From Rugalucina vietnamica (lineage: Eukaryota > Mollusca > Bivalvia > Lucinida > Lucinidae), in NCBI GenBank assembly GCA_964017185.1, contig OZ024870.1, positions 56,174,312-56,238,311 on the forward strand: a DNA stretch of 64,000 nt. The letters run 5' to 3'. The first letter of the stretch is position 1; the number at the start of each line of letters is the position of its first letter. Positions 10,601-20,062 of this stretch are shown one piece after another. The translations under genes and the position numbers were made by a program. The notes below the pieces were generated by a model. It was not told the origin of the DNA. It searched no databases and saw only the letters and a program-made list of their open reading frames with translations.

Positions 10601-13600
10601 TGACTTGAGGTAAAAATTTAGGAAAGTTTTGAATAATTGTAATACATTTAAAATTGTTTGTTCTGTTTTCTGTTGTATTTGCCATCTTTGTTTATTCACC
10701 ATTTTTGCATTATCCGCTGGTTCCCAGCTTAAAAAAAATCAATATTGGAAATACAGGTAACCAGAACCCCCCTGACCTCAAAGGTCAGGGGGGTTCTGGT
10801 TACCTGTATTTCCAATATTGATTTTGCGAAAGCAGGAAACCAGCGGATAATGCAAAAATGGTGAATGGTTGATGTTAGAATTATGACAAAATGTTACTCT
10901 TCAAATGTAATTATAAAGCTTGACAAAAGCCTGAATTGTTTTGAATTGGTTAGGGATTATACACAAATCTTTGCAGTTAAATTCAAAACATGCAAATTGC
11001 AAACATTCCCGGTCCCGGATGTCTACTGGATCACTTATTTGCCTAGCAATCAACTGATTGCAAATTCGATATCTGTCCAGTACTGCCTGTAATGCAGGTA
11101 ACTATTGTTCATCCTGACTTGATAAAGACAAATTGCCCACCACTCCTTTTCTTTAAACATGAAAAATTGCTTACATCAAGAGTCCCAGTGTCCTGGACAA
11201 GACTCATAATATCATCAGTTAACTGCCCCTCCTTCTGTTGCAGGGCTCTGTGCTTTTCAAGAATGTCTTCCAGACACCATCTCCTTCGCTCTGCTGCCTA
11301 TATACAGGTACATACATGTACCAACAAACATGTAGACATGTACGGTAACAAGAAAATTTTCTTCTACGTTTCACACAATCAGGGCCCAGTTGTTCAAAAC
11401 TAACGACGTCGTTAGTTAACGATTCGTTAAAATTTCAAACATTAATATTACAAATACACTGTTATTTTTTGTTGAAAAAATGTGAGAATCCTTTGCACTG
11501 CAAAGGATTCTCACATTTTTTCAACAAAAAATAACAGTGTATTTGTTACTTTAGCTGATATTTGCTTAACAAATTTATGTCTTAACGATATCGTTAAGCT
11601 AACGATGCTTTGAACAACTGGGTCCAGAACATTACAGCTTCAGACTTAGGAAGAAATGTTATTATATACAGTCTTGTATCTCTATCAATTCAGCAAACAA
11701 AGAAGCTGATATTTTGACCTCACATTACAAAATTCAACAAATTCAATTCAAGTCATTGGCCATTGAATGACAATCTTTTAAAGCATTGACAACTGAATGA
11801 CTATCTTTTTTTTTCTTTTTTCAGTTTTCTAACTTCTCCACTTCCTTATATACTTAGATTTAAAAATACATGTAGCTTGTTTGAAATGTATCTGGAGTCT
11901 GGACCCAAATCATGTAAGTAATTCAATGAACATTGTGAAGTGTAATTCCCATGTGAATTTTTTTACCTGATCTAAAGCTTGCAATATTGATTGTTTCTGT
12001 TGAATGAGCAGATCCATGAAGGATGTGAATTCTTGGTGTATTTCTTCTCTTCTCAATAGATGATTTACCTATAAATCAAAACAATAAATACTTGCTTATT
12101 AGTTTTAAACAAACCAGAGGACCAATGGTCCTGTAAACGCTCACCTGAGATCTGCTTCATATACCAATAAACATATTTGAATATTATGGTATTTAACCCC
12201 AGTGCAGGGGCAGATGAAGCCCTTGGGCCATTTTCTTTTTTTCAGAATAATCAATACTTTGTCCATTTGCCAATTTCCTGCTGATTTTCCCCTTCAAATA
12301 ACATTTTAAAAGCAGATGAGCCCCTGGGGTCCATTTTTTTCAGAATCATTAAATTTCAGTCCTACTGCCCATTTCTTGCAAGACTTTCACTTAAAATGAC
12401 ATTTAAAAAGTTTTCCCCATTCAAATGCATTGACGACCTATGTTGACTATGTTGACCTTGCCATAAAATAGGTCAAGGTCACCACAGGGTCATGTTTTAT
12501 ATATACATTGTAGTACCTGAGTCACCCATACTTCATGCAAAGTTTCGTTGAAATCGGTTCACCGGTTCAGGAGAAGAAGATATTTTAAGGGTTTTTACCA
12601 TATATGGGCATGGCGGCCATCTTGGTCATGTGACCTGGATTATTTATATACACATTGGTTCCCACTTCCTATAGATGCTTCATATAAAATTTGGCTTTGA
12701 TTGGCCAAGTGATTTCAGAGAAAAAAATCTTTGAAAAGTGTGTATGGACGACAGACCGGCCAAGGTCAAGAGATGACCTTGACCTAAATTAATCGTATAC
12801 CTTCATCTAATCCATTAGTTGTTTGCATCTACCACTTTTCAGATCTCAGGCTGCAATAGTTTTCAAAAAATAGCTAATTTCCACTTTTCCCATTATAAGT
12901 CTATGGAAACTTAAAGTTACCATAGCAACCAGAGTTCTTATCCGACTGGAATAAAAAACACAAATTATGTAGAAGCTACTGTCAGGAACATGTATACAAA
13001 GTACAGGATTCATCCACTTGACAGTTTTTGAGGCGAAGATTTTTGAATGTTTTTTTTTCAAAATTTTGCCCTTTATGGGGCCCCAGCAACCAATCAAAAT
13101 AAAGGATTAGGACAAAACTCGCAAGAAACGTCAAACACTACTCAATAAACATTTCTGCAAAAACAAAATTCAAATCTCTGCAAGTTTAGCGGAAAAATAG
13201 CCGATTTCCACTTTTCCCATTATAAGTCTATGGAAACTTTAAGTTGCCATAGCAACCAGAATTCTTATCCGCCTGGAATAAAAAACACAAATTATGTAGA
13301 GGTCACTGTCAGGAACATGTATACAAAGTATAGGCTTCATCCCCTTGATAGTTTCTGAGAAGAAGATTTTTGAATGTTTTTCGAAATTTTGCCCTATATG
13401 GGGCCCCTGCAACCAATCAAAATGAAGGATTAGGACAAAAGTCACATGAAGCGTAGAGGGCTACTCAATAAACATTTCTGCAAAAACAAAATTCAAATAT
13501 CTCCAACAAGACAGCAAAAACTGGCAATTTTCACTTTTTTCCATTATAAGTCTATGGGAAGCATAAGTTGCCATAGCAACCAGAGTCCTCATCCGATCAA

Positions 13601-16600
13601 AACAAAAAACACAATTATTATTTCCCCCTACCTGTAGATGGTGTATGTGTAATATGAGAACAATCGGCCTAGCGGTTTCAGAGAAGAAGATCTTTGAAAT
13701 TGTGGACGACGGACGGACGACGGACGACGGACGGACGGACGACGGACGGACGCCGGAGCATGGGTATACTATAAGCTCACCTATGAGCCTTCGGCTCAGG
13801 TGAGCTAAAAAGTCACGCTTGAAAATGACAAAACAGTTAAAATAACGTTTATTCACACATGGGAAAAACATTTTTTGCTTTATTTTCTTCATAAATTTGG
13901 GTAACTATATAGAAATTACCCTAACTTTGAAAATGATGTTTGGATATACTATCCCAGGGGTAGTACATTGTATGCCGTTGAAGTCATTTCTCCTCCGCTT
14001 AGGAGTATACCATGGTCTTCTGTTACATTAGATTTCATTTGAGCCGCGACGCGAGAAAACCGGTCTTCGGGGTTTCCGACCAGGTCCGACACAAACCGGG
14101 CTGTACAAGCTCAGAAGCAGGCTAGAAGCTTGAAATTTCGGATATAAGAAGAAGAGGAAATATACTATCCGTGTAGCGAAAACAAAGGCGCTGATCAGCT
14201 TCGCGGACCGCGAAGCTGATCTGCGCCTTTGTTTTCGCATAGGCAAAAACCCGTTTTTCTCACGATGCGGCTCATTTACATTATCATTACTTAGCTTTCA
14301 GTAATGATATTTGAGCCTTCGCACGAGAGAAACGACAATTTTGGGTTGCAACCAGGTCCGACAAAAACCAGGCTGTAGCCGCTGTACAGCCACAGAAGCA
14401 GGCTAAAAACTTGAAATTTTGGATTTTAGAATAAGATGGTTTGTACTGACTGTGTAGTGAAAACAAAGGTGCTGATCAGCTGTGCAGTGACTGCACACTG
14501 CACAGCTGATCTGCATCTTTGTTTTCGCAAATGTAGATTGCTGTTTTTCTTGTACTGTGGGGACTCATTTGTTATCCTGCTCTTGTCACTGCCAATTTTG
14601 TACATTATAAGCTTAATAGGATTTCTGCAAGCTATTTCTGTTCTACATATGATCTAGATGCATGGACAATATTTTGATTTTTACAGCATTTTTGATTATC
14701 CTCATCCGGAAAACGTGTGTGGAATGTATACCCCCTGCTGCACATCTTTTGGGTAACACTAGAGTATAAGGGGGAATTCAAGTTTTCTTATGTTTGAACA
14801 AAAACATAGCATGTGTTCGGGGTTCTCCCAATGGTACCATTGGTTGGTAACATTTGTACCATTGGTACCAATGGTATTACCATTTTTACCATTTGCACCA
14901 GATTCTTTACCAATGGTACCATTGGTAATTAAATTGGTAGTTACAAACCAATGGTACCATTGGAGAACCCCGAACACACGCATAGCTTGTGACTTGTGGG
15001 TAATCCTTAGTATGCCCCATCTAGACTGTTCTAATGAAAGTTTACGATTTTAAACCTGAAAATAAATTGCTGCTCATTGAATAGGCCTATTTTCATAATG
15101 TATATCTCAACTCACCTCTAGGTTTTGAAGATCTGTTTCCACAGTTTTCATGTAAACATCAGACTGGTTCAGGTCATGTGATGCTGTTTCCAGGGCCTTC
15201 ATTAGCTTGACCTGCAAACAAATAGGCTGCTGAAGGCAAAATCTAACGATCTTGACTAAATCTGGGTGCAGTACTCTGACTCTACCTATTACCTTAAAGG
15301 TTTAAATAATAGCTGAAGACCATAACTTTATTTTTAAGAAACAACAAACTGATGTGAATGAGCTGATCTGAACAGCAGTTTGATGATTAAACTTGGTTTG
15401 GTTTGGTTATGACTCAACGACCCAGTCACAAATTTTTCATTCGTGTCAGGAAATTAAGCTGGGTATTAGCCAATACTGTTGTTTGTTTGTTTAAAAGCGA
15501 CATATAGCTGAGATAACTTTCAGGTATAAACAACCACATGTATAGTCAAAATAATGACTCAAAATTTTAATCTGCAAAGGAACACATAATATGGTTATTT
15601 TTAAATTCATCAGTTATGGAAATCCTTCAGAGGATAGTTTTATATACAACTGAAGGAAGCTTACGTAAAGAGACTTCCTCAAGAACGCTACACTACACTA
15701 CACATCTCAAGTCCTGTACTCAACCACTACACCACAGCGCTTCCCAAATTTAAACTTGGTTATAAATTTCTTCACCATATACAAAGTATAAAATGGTTGG
15801 TCAGTGGACTCAATCATTTCAGTTTGCTGTGTATGAATGTGAAATCCATAAAATACACTTTCAAAGTCATCTGCAGTTCATTTACATCACAAGTTCCTTA
15901 TCAATTGTTCTCTATTTACCTTTTCTCTTTGCGCAGCAAGATGAGGAGCTTCAGCCAGTTTGTGGTCACGACATATCCCATCGACCAGAACACACTGTGA
16001 ACATTGCCTCTGCTGACAGTCTAAACACATCATCAACTTTGGAATGGAATGGATCAAGCATTTCCCTGATAATTTAGATTTGGTCTTATCACGAGACTGC
16101 TGTTTATTGGAATGTTGCATGGTCTTAGAAGTTTCTTCATATTTATGAATAATGGAAGAGCTGGAATGTTGAGTTAGTGTCGGCGTTGATCTTCCTGGGA
16201 ATAGCTGCTTATGTAGAGGCATAACCACTTGATTGATTCTTTCCAAAATGTCAGCATATTTAACAGCCCAAGGGATGTCAGGTGATATTTCCTGAAATTT
16301 TGTAGTTTCATTGTCTTTTGTACCTAAAGAAGCTGTTTTTCTTTCTCTCATGAATTCTGCTGTTCTTTCTTTTATGTATTCCAATCTCTGTTTGGCTTCA
16401 ATTTTCCCATCTTTTTTCTCTATTGTATTCTTACATTCTTCATTCACAGTATTCATTTTAGTCTTACCTTGTCCACATGTTTCTTCATTTTCTTTTATCG
16501 AAGAATTTGTTTTAAATGTACTACAAGGATCATCATCCTGTCCAGTTTTAAAAATCTCATCATCTCCCTTTTCTTGGTCTGTCTTCATATTTTTCAGCAG

Positions 16601-17359
16601 ATTGATCATGTCTGAGACAGCTACAGGCATATTACTGATAACCTCTGTATTACCATCCTGCTTATGTAGCTCTAGAGAATCAACAGTAATACTGGTATTA
16701 GTTTCATCTGCTTTACCACTATCTGAGACATTTTCTTTATGGAAACTGACCTTCAAATTTGTTAAACAATTTATATTCTCTGCTTGCTGTACAACTTGGC
16801 TTTCATCGTTAGCTTTCTTATCATCTGACAATACCTGTTTCTGCCTCTTGTCACATAAGTCCTTGCTCTTTTCTACAGGCTCTGTTTTGGATTCACATTT
16901 AGCTTTAGATAAGCTTGCAGATTCTTCAAGATCTAGACCAAAGTTTGGTATACCTTCAGAGAGTGTTGCATCATCAACTGAGTTGATATTATCTGGTTTT
17001 TTAATTACAAAATTATCTAAATCAACTGGATCAGTAGACTTTGACATATTGCCAGACAGTGTAACATCATCAACTACATTGGTATGGTTTTCTTTATCAG
17101 ATTCAGAAGTTTCTCTGTTTACTGCTTCATTCTCACAATCATCCTGATCTGAATGACCAGAAGCTTCAGTTTTAACATCTTCTTGCTCAGGGGACTTATT
17201 AATTACAAAATCTTTCTGTTCTTCTTCCACAGACTCTTTGCGATGGTTCAAACTTGTGATGTCTCCATTAATCAAATTCTTGATTGAATCAAGATTGTTT
17301 GTTATATCCTCAGAGTCTGTAAGATTCAAACAACACCCAGAATCTTGTTCTAGTGCCAT
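7450..17359 (-). CDS. TRIM-like B-box/coiled-coil protein gene (seven coding exons, 3' end open)
   Basis: Coding exons on the minus strand are 17359-15920, 15211-15116, 12068-11967, 11297-11175, 10492-10318, 9509-9331 and 7600-7450. All introns are GT-AG and all junctions keep one frame, giving about 755 codons with no stop reached. Residues 1-430 are acidic, Ser/Thr/Asn/Lys-rich and probably disordered. A B-box-type zinc finger follows: Cys434, His437, Cys445, Cys448, Cys453, Cys456, His466 and His473 are the likely ligands. Three exons of heptad-like helix and then beta-rich exons come next. The order B-box then coiled coil is that of TRIM-family scaffolds and E3 ligases, but no RING precedes it, so ligase activity cannot be assumed. 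The start ATG at 17359 has an in-frame TGA shortly upstream. The C-terminal domain and stop lie outside the model. Confidence 0.75.
7611..7851 (-). mobile_element. Family A foldback MITE next to a splice acceptor
   Basis: Complete copy on the minus strand. Its terminal TGAG at 7611 lies 8 nt from the AG of the exon 7 acceptor of the TRIM-like gene. Confidence 0.85.
7944..8144 (+). mobile_element. Family A foldback MITE, slightly truncated
   Basis: The left end is degraded (gcatgagaaaacc), the palindrome CACAGTTACTGCGAAGCTGA is imperfect, and the right end is GGGGCTCG. Confidence 0.75.
8160..9072 (-). repeat. Tandem-monomer element with CCCCCCAACC hairpin head
   Basis: About five monomers of ~151 bp carry 'gtgaccttgaaaattaggtcaaggtca', 'gtgcaagtttggtcaaaatcc' and 'ggtttacaagatat'. 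The right end is a hairpin (tgtcccccacc / ggttggggggaca, 9037-9066) next to a GACGCGGACG tract. Read on minus, this is the head-first layout of the Helentron-like elements. The 3' end is not recognised. It sits in the last modelled intron of the TRIM-like gene. Confidence 0.6.
9331..9509 (-). CDS. TRIM-like gene, coding exon 6
   Basis: Acceptor TATATTTTAG, donor AAG|GTAAAC. It enters in phase 1 (completes a Ser codon with exon 5) and leaves in phase 0. The peptide reads GDIGFRQKTIHVNADDQAII, then a Pro/Thr-containing beta-like segment ending SVPTLK. No known domain is recognised. Confidence 0.7.
9518..9733 (+). mobile_element. Family A foldback MITE next to a splice acceptor
   Basis: A diverged copy beginning TAAGCCTTTGCACAAGAAAACC and ending CAGCAGCTCA. 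Its first base is 6 nt from the AG of the exon 6 acceptor on the opposite strand. Confidence 0.75.
9736..9972 (+). mobile_element. Family A foldback MITE, near-consensus copy
   Basis: Termini TGAGCCTCGACGCG and GATGCGGCTCA. The internal palindrome is long and nearly perfect (GCGAAAACAAAGGCGC to GCGCCTTTGTTTTCGC), with the GCTTCGCGG tip. Confidence 0.9.
10318..10492 (-). CDS. TRIM-like gene, coding exon 5
   Basis: Acceptor TATCATAG, donor GATA|GTAAAT, phase 0 in and phase 1 out. The peptide starts TKFLLQQCHELQSECEKFSS, a helix with heptad-like hydrophobics that continues the coiled coil, then SPPITSLLDNPF, a probable linker. Confidence 0.7.
10695..10865. mobile_element. Palindromic MITE (CACCATTTTTGCATTATC ends)
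   Basis: Nearly the whole 171 bp folds on itself. The ends are CACCATTTTTGCATTATC inverted, and the core is a perfect stem through ACCCCCCTGACCT/AGGTCAGGGGGGT. A second copy is at 28892-29049. Confidence 0.8.
11175..11297 (-). CDS. TRIM-like gene, coding exon 4
   Basis: Acceptor CTATATAG, donor CTTGAT|GTAAGC; exactly 41 codons, phase 0 at both ends. The peptide begins AAERRRWCLEDILEKHRALQ and is helical and charged, fitting the coiled coil that follows a B-box. Confidence 0.72.
11388..11633. mobile_element. Foldback MITE with perfect ~44-bp stem (GGGCCCAGTTGTTCAAA)
   Basis: Ends are GGGCCCAGTTGTTCAAA and TTTGAACAACTGGGTCC. The centre (about 11454-11545) is a perfect inverted repeat through CCTTTGCA/TGCAAAGG. 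It lies in the intron before exon 4. A duplicated copy is at 39541-39913. Confidence 0.85.
11967..12068 (-). CDS. TRIM-like gene, coding exon 3
   Basis: 34 codons, phase 0 at both ends, acceptor TTTATAG and donor GATCAG|GTAAAA. The peptide begins VNHLLRREEIHQEFTSFMDL and is a clear amphipathic helix of the coiled coil. Confidence 0.72.
12111..13810 (-). mobile_element. Helentron-like element H1 (minus)
   Basis: On the minus strand it starts at about 13808 with TTTTTAGCTCACCTGAGCC, a hairpin (GAGCCGAAGGCTC) and a CCGTCCGTC-type tract. Long monomers follow with 'agatcttcttctctgaaaccgc' and 'ccattttccc' phrases. It ends TCAGGTGAGCG, hairpin AGGACCATTGGTCCT, then CTGG. The inverted subterminal GCTCACCTGA plus a 3' hairpin is the asymmetric-terminal-repeat layout known for Helentrons. 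No Rep/helicase is present. Confidence 0.7.
14040..14274 (+). mobile_element. Family A foldback MITE
   Basis: Near-consensus copy, termini TGAGCCGCGACGCG and GATGCGGCTCA. The palindrome tip is shortened to GCTTCGCGGACCGCGAAGC. Confidence 0.9.
14312..14577 (+). mobile_element. Family A foldback MITE, diverged
   Basis: Copy with the alternative tip GCTGTGCAGTGACTGCACACTGCACAGC, in which both arms carry the variant. The right terminus is degraded (GGGGACTCA). Confidence 0.75.
14809..14977. mobile_element. Foldback element of CCAATGGTACCATTGG palindromes
   Basis: Terminal inverted repeats GTGTTCGGGGTTCTCC. The interior holds repeated NCCAATGGTACCATTGG palindromes (14829, 14911, 14949) and partial units. 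Open frames on both strands are repeats of TNGTNGT/WYHW type and not genes. Confidence 0.75.
15116..15211 (-). CDS. TRIM-like gene, coding exon 2
   Basis: 32 codons, phase 0 at both ends; acceptor TTTGCAG and donor CTAGAG|GTGAGT. The peptide begins VKLMKALETASHDLNQSDVY, a helix directly after the B-box, as in TRIM coiled coils. Confidence 0.75.
15920..17359 (-). CDS. TRIM-like gene, coding exon 1 (acidic region plus B-box)
   Basis: 480 codons from ATG to donor GAAAAG|GTAAAT; the extra ten residues to the next stop are intron read-through. Residues 1-430 are low-complexity and acidic with many Ser, Thr, Asn, Lys and Glu, and no folded domain is visible apart from a helical, basic stretch around 330-350. 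Residues 434-473 form a B-box-like zinc finger with the C-x2-H and C-x2-C spacing and a final D-H...H pair. An in-frame TGA lies eight codons before the ATG and supports this start. The antisense open frame at 16311-17147 is a shadow. Confidence 0.8.
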
Positions 17360-17421
17360 CAGGCTGACCCACAGTCACTGTCTTTATCACATCAAACTTT
17401 CTGTTTTACTTTCCGGAGGCT
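17360..17421 (-). other. Probable 5' UTR part of the first coding exon
   Basis: A pyrimidine-rich acceptor TTTTATGCAG ends at 17422 on the minus strand, followed by non-coding sequence to the ATG. This implies at least one upstream non-coding exon. Confidence 0.45.
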
Positions 17422-17453
17422 CTGCATAAAACCCTTTAATAAGAGAAAGAATA

Positions 17454-17696
17454 TGGGCCTGTGCATGAGGAAACCAACAATTTGGGTTGTGACCAGGTCT
17501 GACACAAACCAACCTGTTCAGTCACAGAAGCAGGCTAGAAGCTCGATATTTCGTATTTAAGAAGAGGCATTGAACTATCCCAGTAGCGAAAACAAAGGCG
17601 CTGATCAGCTTCGCGGTAACCACGAAGCTGATCTGCGCCTTTGTTTTGGCCCAAGCATTTTGTTGGTTTTCTTATGCAGTGGCTCATATAATTATG
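17454..17696 (+). mobile_element. Family A foldback MITE
   Basis: Copy beginning TGGGCCTGTGCATGAGG and ending GCAGTGGCTCA. The palindrome has the GCTTCGCGGTAACCACGAAGC tip. It starts 30 nt from the putative 5' UTR acceptor. Confidence 0.8.
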
Positions 17697-17719
17697 CTAA
17701 AAGCGTGCTGATTCTGAAA

Positions 17720-19227
17720 AACTAGAGGACCATTGGTCCTGTAGCTCACCTGAGAGATTATCACATTGTAAGCTCATCATGAGATTTAAATTAATTGAGA
17801 ATCGACCAATGAAAGTCTATGCATGGACACTATTGACCCCTGGGGCATGGCCAAATTTGACCCAGGGGCATGACTGGCACAATTTATAATGGGGACTACC
17901 AAACATGGCTACATACAAAATATAGAAGCTCTGGGCCTTTTGGTTTCAGAAAAGAAGATTTTTGTTAGTTTTTCCCATTGTAAGTCTATGGAGACTATCT
18001 ACCCCCGGGGCGTGGCCAAATTTGACCCCAGGGGCATGGCTGGCACAATTTATGTAGAGGACCATTAGCCATTGCCACATACAAAATATCAAAGCTGTGT
18101 GCCCTGTGGTTTCAGAGAAGAAGATTTTTGAATTTTTTTCCCATAGCAAGTCTTATTGAGACTATCAACCTCCGGGGCCTGGCCAAATTTGACCCCAGGG
18201 GCATGAATGGCACAATTTATGTAGAGGACCATTAGCCATTGCTACATACCAAATATCAAAGCTGTGGGCCTAGTGGTTTCAGAGAAGAAGATTTTTTTAG
18301 TTTTTCCAATTGTATGTCTATGGAGACTATCGACCCCTGGGGCGTGGCCAAATTTGACCCCGGGGACATGATTGGCATAATTTATGTAGAGGACCATTAG
18401 CCATTGCCACATACAAAATATCAAAGCTGTGGGCCCTGTGGTTTCAGAGAAGAAGATTTTTTAATTTTTTTCCCATAGTAAGTCTATGGAGACTATCAAC
18501 CCCCGGGGCGTGGCCAATTTTGACCCCAGGGGCATGAATGGCACAATTTATGTAGAGGACCATTAGCCATTGCTACATACCAAATTTCAAAGCTGTGGGC
18601 CTAGTGGTTTCAGAGAAGAAGATTTTTTTAGTTTTTTTCCTATTGTAGGTCTATGGAGACTATCGATCCCCGGGGCGTGGCCAAATTTGACCCCAGGGGC
18701 ATGATTGGCACAATTTATGTAGAGGACCATTAGCCATTGCCACCTACAAAATATCAAAGCTGTGGGCCCTGTGGTTTCAGAGAAGAAGAGTTTTTAATTT
18801 TTTCCCATAGTAAGTCTATGGAGACTATCAACCCCCGGGGCGTGGCCAAATTTGACCCCAGGGGCATGAATGGCACAATTTATGTAGAAGACCATTAGCC
18901 ATTGCTACATACCAAATATCAAAGCTGTGGGCCTAGTGGTTTCAGAGAAGAAGATTTTTTTAGTTTTTCCAATTGTAAGTCTATGGGACCTATCTGTTGC
19001 CATGGAAACCACAATTTTGATACAATCTGCTCCAAAACCTAATGCCATCAATCCCCCAACCCAATTATGGTTCACATTGAATTTGATCAAGATCGGCCTA
19101 CTAGCTTCAGAAATATTCTTCTTTGAAATTGTGGACGGACGACGAACGGACGGACGACGGACGACGACGGATGCCTGCCTATCCTATAAGCTCACCTGTG
19201 AGCCTTCGGCTCAGGTGAGCTAAAAAA
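17720..19227 (-). mobile_element. Helentron-like element H1 (minus), second copy
   Basis: Same ends as 12111-13810: head TTTTTAGCTCACCTGAGCC with hairpin and CCGTCC tract at 19130-19227, and 3' hairpin AGGACCAATGGTCCT followed by CTAG at 17720. The interior is about seven ~155-bp monomers with 'ccccggggcgtggccaaatttgacc' and 'agaggaccattagcc'. Confidence 0.72.
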
Positions 19228-19375
19228 GCCATAATCCAAATGGGAAAAGTGTCCAAAAGGTTCAGATGGAATGGCAAACAGCGTAGATCCACATACAAGA
19301 ATTTTCTTCAAGGAACACCTTTCACTAGTTTGCAGTGTTTGGCTTGGCCTGTCTGTCAGAAAACTAAATATTATT

Positions 19376-19583
19376 TGAGCCATGACAAATAAAAACTGGT
19401 TTTCAGGATTTCTGACCAGGTCCCACATAAACTGGGCTGTTCATCCACAGAAGAAGGTTAGAAGCTTGAAATTTCAGGTTTTAGAAGAAGAGGGATTGTA
19501 TTGTCACAGAAGTGAAAACAAAGGTGCTGATAACTGCACAGCTGATGTCTCATTGTGTGTGTTTGTTTTTGCACAGGCAAAAT
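19376..19583 (+). mobile_element. Family A foldback MITE, 3' truncated
   Basis: Left terminus TGAGCCATGAC and the long arm are clear. The palindrome is decayed and the right terminus is lost before 'gtacagggtgtccg'. Confidence 0.6.
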
Positions 19584-19624
19584 GTACAGGGTGTCCGAAA
19601 AAACATGATACATTTCAAGATCAG

Positions 19625-20062
19625 TTGAACTTTAAGTTAGTTTAGTTAAGTTCGATAAGTTGAACAGTAAGTTGGATGAGTTGGATAAGTTGTAAGCTAA
19701 GTTGGGTAAGTTGCATAAGTTGAACAGTAAGTTGGAAGAGTTGGATAAGTTATATGCTGAGTTCGATGAGTTGGATAAGTTGCATGCTGAGTTGGATGAG
19801 TTGGACAAGTTATATGCTGAGTTCGATGAGTTGGATAAGTTGCATGCTGAGTTCGATGAGTTGCATAAGTTGAACTTTAAGTTTGTAAAGTTCGATAAGT
19901 TGAACAGTAAGTTGGATGAGTTGGATAAGTTGTAAGCTGTGTTGGGTAAGTTGCATAAGTTGAACAGTAAGTTGGATGAGTTGGATAAGTTTATATACGC
20001 TGAGTTCGATGAGTTGGATAAGTTGCATGCTGAGTTTGATGAGTTGCATAAGTTATCTCAGA
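19625..20062 (+). repeat. Minisatellite of GAGTTGGATAAGTT units
   Basis: 12-15-bp units 'gttggataagtt' and 'gctgagttcgatga' alternate in higher-order blocks of about 60 bp. The open frame 19702-19935 (+) reads as repeated DELDKLxAEF and is a repeat product with heptad character, without start context or neighbours. Confidence 0.8.

Noticed and set aside
16311-17147. 278-residue plus-strand open frame
   Set aside because: Antisense shadow of the acidic first exon of the TRIM-like gene, whose frame has splice-consistent continuation.
19702-20049. Heptad-like DELDKL repeat protein
   Set aside because: Encoded wholly by a minisatellite with indels in neighbouring copies; no start context or flanking exons.
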